A stretch of DNA of 59,655 nucleotides from Nitrospirota bacterium (lineage in GTDB: Bacteria > Nitrospirota > Thermodesulfovibrionia > UBA6902): contig JACQZF010000080.1 in the NCBI GenBank assembly GCA_016213945.1, positions 1 through 59,655 on the forward strand. The letters are read 5' to 3'. Under the pieces are notes generated by a model. The model had not been told where the DNA came from and did not search any database. It saw only the letters and a program-made list of their open reading frames with translations. Both the position numbers and the translations under genes were made by a program. This document shows positions 43,743-51,000 of the stretch, piece after piece; the first letter of the stretch is position 1, and the number at the start of each line of letters is the position of its first letter.

Positions 43743-45251
43743 TTACAACGTCTCCAGAGTCCGTATCAGGGCCTCGGCCTTTTTGAGGCTCTCGTAATAT
43801 TCCCTCTCCGGGTCTGAATCGGCGACGATACCAGCGCCTGCCTGGACGTACGCGGTCTTATCTTTAATAACAAACGTTCTAATGATAATGTTCAAGTCCA
43901 TGTCGCCGGTAAAACTTATGTAGCCGATCGAACCTGTATACGGACCGCGCGTGACCGGCTCGAGTTCGTCAATGATCTCCATGCAGCGCACTTTCGGCAC
44001 CCCCGTTATCGTCCCTCCGGGGAAGGCGGCCCTTATCGCGTCGAAACAGTCCCTGCCTTTTGCAAGCGTCCCCTTCACGTTTGACACGATATGAATGACG
44101 TGGGAGTAGTCCTCGGTGATCATGAACTCATCAACTTCCACTGTGCTGTAATCGGAGATCTTTCCAAGATCGTTTCTTTCAAGATCGATCAGCATGAGAT
44201 GTTCCGCGCGCTCTTTTTCATTCAGCAAAAGGTCTGTCCTCATCTGATGGTCGCTTTCAGCATCTTTACCTCTCGGCCGCGTGCCCGCGATAGGCCGTGT
44301 TTCTACTGTATTACCCGAAACCCTAACCAGCCTCTCCGGCGATGAGCTGGCGATGTGGTAATCACCCAGGTCAAGATACGCAGCAAAAGGCGAGGGATTG
44401 ATCCTGCTCAGGGTTTTGTAAACCTGCCACGGCTTGATGTGACCGATATATGCAGATACCCTCTGCGAAAGATTTGCCTGAAATATATCCCCTGCGCGTA
44501 TGTATTCTTTCGCCCTTTTCACTATATTCATATAGGCCTCTTTGCCCATCTCGTGGTGAATGCGGACCTTGGCATGGGAGGGGTTAAAACCCTCAAGGGA
44601 GGGGGCCGGATTTAGCTTTTCACAAAGTGCGTTTATTTTCTCACAGGCCCTGTCATAAGCAGTTTCCCATTCACCGAGGGCGGGTTTGAAACCCGCCCCT
44701 ACATTTTCTGGACTTAGCAGCGGGCAGGAAATGATAAACGTCTTTTTCAATTTATGGTCCATTGCTATTGCTGTATCAACGAGCATGAAGTGTGCGTCTG
44801 GTATTTTAAGATCATCAAGTGCGGTCTTCGGCAGGTTTTCAAAATAATGCACGAAGTCATAACTTATGGTCCCGACAGCGCCGCCGATAAAAGGGGGGAG
44901 GTTGGCAGGTGAATTAATTTTGTATGCCGAGAGGATTTCTTTTAATTTCCTTAGAGGCGAGATGTTGTCCTTTAGTGCGGGTTTAAAACCCGCCCCTACA
45001 ACTTCCCTTCTGTCGTCTACTTCAACAACGCCGTTCTTTACCTTAAAAATGAGAAAAGGTCCCGCGCCTATAAATGAATATCTGGCGATCTTTTCAGGCC
45101 CTTTTATACTTTCAAGTAAAAAACTGAACGGGGAGTTTATGCATTCGAAAATCTGCTGCGGAGAAATAAAAGGCAGCTCTGCATAGACGGGGGAGATTTT
45201 ACCTGTCATTGCGTTTTCCAAGAAGCTTGATTTTGATGGCAAGATAACCAT
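43743..45251 (-). CDS. pabB: Aminodeoxychorismate synthase component I (PabB) with two in-frame repeat insertions
   Basis: 502 residues. N-terminal region SSFLENAMTGKISPVYAELP aligns with the TrpE/PabB start, which supports ATG 45251. AKEYIRAGDIFQANLSQRVS, PIAGTRPRGKD, RNDLGKISDYSTVEV and FPGGTITGVPKVRCMEIIDE are chorismate-binding motifs; the GTITGVPK form favours PabB over TrpE. It makes 4-amino-4-deoxychorismate for folate. The peptide VGAGFKPAL occurs twice (about residues 85 and 187), each time encoded by a GTAGGGGCGGGTTT-type palindrome, so these pieces are insertions rather than part of the fold. Confidence 0.88.
   Translation of the reverse strand: MVILPSKSSFLENAMTGKISPVYAELPFISPQQIFECINSPFSFLLESIKGPEKIARYSFIGAGPFLIFKVKNGVVEVDDRREVVGAGFKPALKDNISPLRKLKEILSAYKINSPANLPPFIGGAVGTISYDFVHYFENLPKTALDDLKIPDAHFMLVDTAIAMDHKLKKTFIISCPLLSPENVGAGFKPALGEWETAYDRACEKINALCEKLNPAPSLEGFNPSHAKVRIHHEMGKEAYMNIVKRAKEYIRAGDIFQANLSQRVSAYIGHIKPWQVYKTLSRINPSPFAAYLDLGDYHIASSSPERLVRVSGNTVETRPIAGTRPRGKDAESDHQMRTDLLLNEKERAEHLMLIDLERNDLGKISDYSTVEVDEFMITEDYSHVIHIVSNVKGTLAKGRDCFDAIRAAFPGGTITGVPKVRCMEIIDELEPVTRGPYTGSIGYISFTGDMDLNIIIRTFVIKDKTAYVQAGAGIVADSDPEREYYESLKKAEALIRTLETL
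44678..44702 (-). repeat. In-frame palindromic repeat in pabB, copy 1
   Basis: GGGCGGGTTT at 44678-44687, one spacer base, then the reverse complement AAACCCGCCC at 44689-44698 followed by CTAC. Read on the - strand it encodes V-G-A-G-F-K-P-A-L. Confidence 0.85.
44977..44999 (-). repeat. In-frame palindromic repeat in pabB, copy 2
   Basis: GCGGGTTT at 44977-44984, one spacer base and AAACCCGC at 44986-44993, followed by CCCTAC. Same reading frame and the same peptide V-G-A-G-F-K-P-A-L as copy 1, 300 bases away. Confidence 0.85.
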
Positions 45252-45298
45252 AGCAGGTGAAGAGTGAAGAAGTCCGATAGGACTTTCAACTCCTGATT

Positions 45299-46018
45299 TT
45301 AAACGGTCCCTATTTCCTCTTCGATACGTTTTAACGCCCTGACCGGATCAGGCTGTGATGTGACGGCCCTTCCGATGACAAGGTAATCGGCCCCTTTTAT
45401 CAGCGCCTGCCTTGGAGTCAGCATTCTTTTTTGATCGTCTGCCGCAGCCCATGACGGCCTGATACCGGGTGTAACGATCAGGAATTTCTTCCCGAATTTT
45501 GAACGTATCATCTCCGCATCCTCCGGGGAGGCGACAACTCCGTCAAGACCGGCTTTATGGGCGAGTCCCGCGAGGTTTTTAACCTGAGCGCTCATGCGAA
45601 GTCCGATCCCGAGTTCGTCCTGCAGGGCAGCCTGGTCAATGCTGGTCAATATGGTCACGCCAATGAGCTTTGGCCTTTCGATATTCTCTTTGAGCGATAT
45701 CTTCCTGATCGCATGCGCCGCCTGCTTCATCATTTCAAGCCCGCCCGATGTGTGTATGTTAAACATGAACACGCCGAGTTTCGCCGCGACAGCGGCAGAC
45801 TTCGCGACAGTGGTCGGGATGTCGTGAAATTTCAGATCAAGAAAGACCTTCTTGCCCATTGAATTGATCTTTTCCACGATCCTGGGGCCGGCGGCAGTAA
45901 AGAGTTCAGAGCCTACCTTGAACAGTTCAATGTGGTCTTTAAATTTTTTAACAGTCCTGATCGCCCCGCTGTAATCAGCTACGTCGAGGGCAAGGATTAT
46001 GCGGTCTTTTGGTTCCAT
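45299..46018 (-). CDS. pyrF: Orotidine 5'-phosphate decarboxylase
   Basis: 239 residues. RIILALDVADYSGAI, FLDLKFHDIPTTVAKSA with the DxKxxDIP catalytic array, and LIVTPGIRPSWAAADDQKR plus KGADYLVIGRAVTS at the phosphate site. Type I PyrF, final step of UMP synthesis. The ATG is two bases from the dcd stop, so dcd and pyrF form an operon on the - strand. Confidence 0.96.
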   Translation of the reverse strand: MEPKDRIILALDVADYSGAIRTVKKFKDHIELFKVGSELFTAAGPRIVEKINSMGKKVFLDLKFHDIPTTVAKSAAVAAKLGVFMFNIHTSGGLEMMKQAAHAIRKISLKENIERPKLIGVTILTSIDQAALQDELGIGLRMSAQVKNLAGLAHKAGLDGVVASPEDAEMIRSKFGKKFLIVTPGIRPSWAAADDQKRMLTPRQALIKGADYLVIGRAVTSQPDPVRALKRIEEEIGTV

Positions 46019-46020
46019 GA

Positions 46021-46569
46021 TTAAATCTTTGCCAGGGTTATTCCTCTTTGGGCCTGATATTTACCCGACTTGTCGGCGTAGGACCTTTCGCATACCTCAT
46101 CCGCGCCTAAGAATAAAAGCTGTGCGATCCCTTCATTAGCATATACCTTCACGGGCAACGGCGTCGTGTTGGAAATTTCTATTGTCACATGGCCCTCCCA
46201 TTCCGGTTCAAGAGGAGTGACGTTGACGATTATCCCGCATCTCGCATACGTTGATTTTCCGAGACAGATGATGATCGTTTCCCTTGGTATTTTAAAATAC
46301 TCCACAGACGTGGCAAGGGCAAAAGAGTTCGGCGGAATTATGCAGACGTCCCCTTTAAAATCAATAAAGCTCTGAGGATCGAATTTTTTGGGGTCGATCA
46401 CCGTTGTGTTTATGTTTGTAAATATCTTGAACTCATCGGTTATCCTCATATCATAACCGTATGAGCTCACTCCATATGAGATAACGCCCTTTCTCACCTG
46501 TTTGTCCGAAAATGGGGTTATCATGCCTTTTTTTGCCATTGATTTTATCCAGCGGTCATTCTTTACCAT
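46021..46569 (-). CDS. dcd: dCTP deaminase
   Basis: 182 residues. [53 protein letters not shown] and [20 protein letters not shown] with the catalytic Glu in the final motif, and [20 protein letters not shown]. Trimeric enzyme that makes dUTP from dCTP for thymidylate synthesis. First gene of the - strand unit with pyrF. Confidence 0.96.
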   Translation of the reverse strand: MVKNDRWIKSMAKKGMITPFSDKQVRKGVISYGVSSYGYDMRITDEFKIFTNINTTVIDPKKFDPQSFIDFKGDVCIIPPNSFALATSVEYFKIPRETIIICLGKSTYARCGIIVNVTPLEPEWEGHVTIEISNTTPLPVKVYANEGIAQLLFLGADEVCERSYADKSGKYQAQRGITLAKI

Positions 46570-46736
46570 CGGGGGTTTCTCCTTTGCATCTATATAACCA
46601 TTAGAGAGGATTTATAATTTCCAAAGGGTAACATAATGCTTTATTTTTTTACAACAGAGACAAACAAATTAGGCTTATTGCAGCATTAAGCTGAAAAATA
46701 ATTCTTATTCTACTTTGCAATCAAGATGACACCTTT

Positions 46737-46833
46737 GTCATTCCGGCGGCTCCGTCCGACCTACTGTTGGCTTGTCCGGAATCTTTCTTTGTTTTCAGAA
46801 GGATTCCCGACGCGCTCCGCTTGCAGGAATGAC
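46737..46833. repeat. Interspersed repeat GTCATTCC family, copy 4 (long form)
   Basis: 97 bases with GTCATTCCGGCGG at one end and TTGCAGGAATGAC at the other, containing GTCCGGAATC and GGATTCCCGACGCGC arms. It is longer than the other copies because of an insertion in the middle. Confidence 0.8.
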
Positions 46834-46871
46834 AACTTAAACACTTAATGGAATTAGCTGCAATAGTAAAA

Positions 46872-46899
46872 AGTGTCGGAATTATCAGAAAGTGTCGGA
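46872..46899 (+). promoter_or_regulatory. Paired GTCGGA boxes, probable enhancer site for a sigma-54 activator
   Basis: Two direct copies of AGTGTCGGA start at 46872 and 46891, 19 bases apart (about two helical turns). They lie about 165 bases upstream of the sigma-54 promoter at 47064, the usual distance for bacterial enhancer-binding proteins. A matching pair stands at 58713 and 58733. Confidence 0.55.
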
Positions 46900-47063
46900 T
46901 TTTTTTACTCAAGTGAAATCTTATCATAACTTATTTATTTATCACCAAGTTTTAAGTAAATTGTAAAACATTTCGGAAGCATGTCGGGTATCTTTACATC
47001 TTCCCCAGTGTATAAGCACATAACAAAATTAGAATATTTAACTAAATCAGTAAGTTCTAATCA

Positions 47064-47079
47064 TGGCAATGAATTTGCA
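47064..47079 (+). promoter_or_regulatory. Sigma-54 promoter of the PEP-CTERM gene
   Basis: TGGCAATGAATTTGCA: invariant GG at 47065-47066 and GC at 47077-47078 separated by ten bases, with the TGGCA/TTGCA halves of the -24/-12 consensus. The start site should be near 47090, giving a leader of about 95 bases. PEP-CTERM genes in other bacteria are known to depend on RpoN and the PrsK/PrsR two-component system. Confidence 0.75.
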
Positions 47080-47184
47080 TCTCAAAAATGTTAGGTAGTT
47101 AGTATTAACTGATAACAATAATCATAGTAGAGTGTGGGAAAATATTTGTACGCAACAAGAAAAATATTAAATTCAGGAGGGATA

Positions 47185-47871
47185 ATGATGAAGAAGTATC
47201 TGGTTATGCTAATAGCTCTGGTGGTGATTGCGTTTAGTGCATCTGGCGCCATGGCGGCAACAATTAATCTCTTTGATTGGGCGTTTAATGTAGATGGCGC
47301 TACGTATGAAGCAGCTAACGGTGATTCGATGCCGACCAGTGGCGTATTGGTTGGCGGGTTGGGAACGTTAACATGGTCCACAAGTACGGCTGCAAGTCAT
47401 AGTATTATTGCTTTTTTCGATCATGAAATAGATGAAGAGCTCAATACGTTTTATAATGAATATGGCGACACAACCGGAACACCTGCTGCCGGACAGTCGT
47501 GGGAAATTGATGAGCCGGGTTATGTCTTTGGGGACATTTATAATAATGTGTTAGCCGGCTCACTTGACAACTTTAATGGCGTACCTTCATCTTTACCCGA
47601 TGATGTATCTATGGCATTAGGCTGGGACTTCAGTCTGCTTTCAGGAGAGACCGCTGCAATAGAATTTATATTGAGCGATACCGCCCCGTTATCAGGATTT
47701 TACCTTGCTCATATAGACCCTAATAGCCAGGCTGCAATATATTTCTCAAGCAATCTTGATATACGGGGAGGCGGGCCTACGCCGGTACCGGAGCCGGGTA
47801 CACTCATTCTGTTAGGAAGCGGAATGGCAGGACTATTATTCTTTGGCAAAAAGAGATTATTAAATAAATAA
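47185..47871 (+). CDS. PEP-CTERM sorting domain protein (exosortase substrate)
   Basis: About 228 residues from ATG 47185, with AGGAGGG eight bases upstream. Signal peptide (KKYLVMLIALVVIAFSASGAMA), then a beta-rich extracellular domain with Asp/Asn-rich loops, and the sorting tag at the end: TPVPEPGTLILLGSGMAGLL followed by a basic FFGKKRLLNK tail. An exosortase cleaves near the PEP motif and attaches or releases the protein at the surface in step with EPS production. The exosortase gene is not in this window. Confidence 0.93.
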   Translation: MMKKYLVMLIALVVIAFSASGAMAATINLFDWAFNVDGATYEAANGDSMPTSGVLVGGLGTLTWSTSTAASHSIIAFFDHEIDEELNTFYNEYGDTTGTPAAGQSWEIDEPGYVFGDIYNNVLAGSLDNFNGVPSSLPDDVSMALGWDFSLLSGETAAIEFILSDTAPLSGFYLAHIDPNSQAAIYFSSNLDIRGGGPTPVPEPGTLILLGSGMAGLLFFGKKRLLNK

Positions 47872-47904
47872 TAATGAATGAATAAGTAACAAGAAACAAA
47901 CAGG

Positions 47905-47929
47905 GCCCTCTTCATTGGCAGAAGAGGGC
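47905..47929 (+). terminator. Hairpin between the PEP-CTERM gene and the giant protein gene
   Basis: A perfect nine-base stem, GCCCTCTTC (47905-47913) with GAAGAGGGC (47921-47929), seven-base loop. It is followed by TTATCCTTTATC, a weak T-tract, so it may give partial termination or stabilise the 3' end while allowing read-through into the next gene. Confidence 0.6.
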
Positions 47930-48034
47930 TTATCCTTTATCAGGAATTTGTCTTCACAGCGTTATATTTTTTGTCAAATAACAAAAAGTCATTCACTAAA
48001 TAAAATAGTCAGTAAAAAAGAAAGGAAAGTAATT

Positions 48035-51000
48035 ATGAGAAAGAAAGGGAAGCTACTTGGAGGTCTTATTCTGTTGATATGCCTTCTTATGACGGCATCT
48101 TTTGCTGTTGCTGCGGTTGACAAGGTTATATGCGTGCCGTGGCAGGGGGACGTGAGCAAACAGCACACTGCTTTAAACGGGGTTGACGCACAACTTAAAT
48201 GTGTGGTAAAGACAACGGACACAACCACTATCTATTACAAATGGGTATTTGGTGACGGAACTCCTGACTCAGCTATCGCCCCGCTAAGTGGTGCAACTAA
48301 ATACAATATCGAGACAACCCATACTTATACTGCAGCCACCGGTACGCCTTTTACCGCGCAGTTGGTTGTGGATGAAAACAATGCCCTCGCAAACCCGGTT
48401 ACGGACCCTTATTTATTGAAGATTGAGGACGACACTCTTGACACCCGTATTAACATAGCAATTGACAAGGGCTTATGGTGGCTGTATCGCGACGGCGGCA
48501 CTAATTACTACTCTTATACCTATGCCCATACCTATGACGGTTCACCGCATATGACATGGGTGCAAACATCTCACATAGCCACTCTTGCCGCACCGACCGC
48601 CTCGGCGGTGCATGCCTTTGGCGTCAACGGCCACAAGATCAAAGGCAATCCTGATCAGGACCCCTATGTCGAGGCCGTGCAGGGTGGCATGAACTATCTG
48701 ATGAAAGGGTATTTCAGCGGTACTGGTCAACCTGCGCTCAGGGCTCTTATTATTGCCCCGGTCAATCGTGGTGGCGGGGTGTTTGATGACCCTGAGGCGG
48801 GGCAAGCTTCACCCAATGGCTACGGGATAGAAGTGTTTGATTGGCCGAGTGGTAACCGCTCTCCGTATCAGGGGGGCCAGATAATGGACGCCATAATCGC
48901 CTCAGGCGCTTCGCCGACCGACTTAACAGGCCGCGACTTTGCTCCCGGCACTCCCAAGAGTCATATATGGACCTATGGCGAAGTCCTGCAGGACATGGCT
49001 GACATGCATGCCTGGGGGCAAAATGACTATGGAACTTGTAATGGCGGCATCTGCGGTTCCTGGTGGTATTACTGGAATTATGGCTCGCCGGGCGACAACT
49101 CGGCCAGTCAGTGGGGTGCCATCGGTATGCTCCCGGCTCAGCAGGCGCCCTGGAACGTAATAGTGCCGTACTGGGTAAAGGCTTATAACGCCAATTGGCT
49201 TGAGTACAGCAAATTTAATTATGGTGGCAACCCTAATCACTATGCATTCAGTTATAACGGCGTAGGCGGGTGTGCCGGTGATTTATGCCAGCAGACAACG
49301 ACTTCCGGAATGGTCCAGATGATCTTCGATGGACAAACCACGGCTGACCCCAAATGGGGGAAGGCCCAGAAGTTCATTGCCGACTATTGGAGAAGTTTCT
49401 TACATGACGGTTCGACCTGGGGCGGCTACAGGACCTACGGCTGGTATTCCTTCGCAAAAGCCATGCGGCTTTCCTTGCCCGATTCAACAACACATCTCCT
49501 GAAAACTTCCGGGGCCACATTCGACTGGTATTACGGCAATCCCGGTAATGCTGCCTGCACCACAGAGGGTAATTGTGAGAAAGGCCTCGCGCAGCGCATT
49601 CTTGAGACCCAAACAACAACAGGAGCAAACAACGGCTCCTGGCAAAGCGGCAACCTTACTAATCCACCCCTTACTACTGCATGGATGATCATTACTCTAA
49701 AACCTACGCTTTTTGAGGCATCACCTATCGCGTGTTTTAATATTTCTCCGAATCCAAATTACCCTAACCAGATGGCTTCCTTTAATCCTACATGCTCAGG
49801 ACATTCGGAATCAGGTAAAGATATTAACAACCTTACAACATTTGAATGGGACTGGAACAATGACGGCACATATGATCAGGCGACTCCTGACCCTGATACG
49901 GTCACTCATTCATTCCCATGCGCAAGTCTGCCGTGTACCTATCCGGTCAAGCTGAGAGTCACTGACGACAGCGATCCTGCAAGGACAGCGGCTGCTGTAT
50001 TAAACGTCATTATTTCCAACCCGCCTCATCCGCCGGTTGCCGAGGCAGCCGGTCCGTACATGACATCCATGTGCGCTGCTGATTCACTCACGCTGGACGG
50101 GTCCGGCTCATATGATCCGAATGAAGGGCAAAAAGAGGCTGGATGCGATACATGTCCGAATGACACGATTACTAATTATGAATGGGACACTAACGATCCT
50201 CTCACATTCGATACTATCAACAAAAATGGAAAGACAGTGATACTTAATGCAGCCGACATTGCGTCATTCTTTGACGTAGGCGGCAACGCTGTGGCTCTAA
50301 GGGTGACAGACAATACCGCAAATGCATATCCCGGCAGCGGTCAGTCCAATCTCACTGATACTGACTTTGCAACGGTTGATGTGACAAGCGGGTGCATTTG
50401 TAACCTTGTTTCCCGCATAAAGAGCGGAAAGGTCCAGCTTACATGGACACACACCGGCGCAGCGAGCTATGACATTTACAGAAGCACTGTTGGGCCCAAT
50501 AAAGGATTTGCGCTTCTTAAAGCCGATCACGTTACAACTTATGCAACCTATCTGGATGCAAATGTAGTCAACGGCGCAACGTATTATTACAGGGTTGTAA
50601 CCAGCGACGGCTGCGGTTCCAACTGGGTGCAGGCCACCCCAAAGACAAGAGGGCCGATTGATCTCCGGGATATTGATAATGATAAAGACGGTTTTACAGA
50701 GAATCAGGGTGATTGCGACGACGCTAATCCGAATATAAATCCTTCAGCATGGGACATCCTTGACAACGGCATTGATGAGAATTGTGACGGCGCTGACGCA
50801 ACGAGCCCGCTGAATGAAGACAATGACGGAGACGGTTATTCTGAAAGTCAGGGAGATTGCAATGACGGAGATCCTGCCGTCAATCCGGAAGCAGCGGAGG
50901 TATGCAACGGCATAGACGATAACTGTAACGACCTGATTGACGAAGGCGTGAAAACTGTCTACTATCTGGATTCAGATAGTGATGGATATGGTAACCCCGG

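Larger units (their letters stand above)
46570..47063. other. Divergent intergenic region between dcd and the PEP-CTERM gene
   Basis: No gene is visible. It contains a GTCATTCC-family repeat (46737-46833), two direct AAAGTGTCGGA boxes (from 46870) and AT-rich DNA up to the sigma-54 promoter. A dcd promoter is expected near 46600 on the - strand but no strong consensus is seen. Confidence 0.6.

Noticed and set aside
47905-47934. A possible third sigma-54 promoter (TTGGCA...GGGCTT) before the giant gene
   Set aside because: The GG to GC spacing is nine bases, not ten, and the bases belong to a perfect hairpin.
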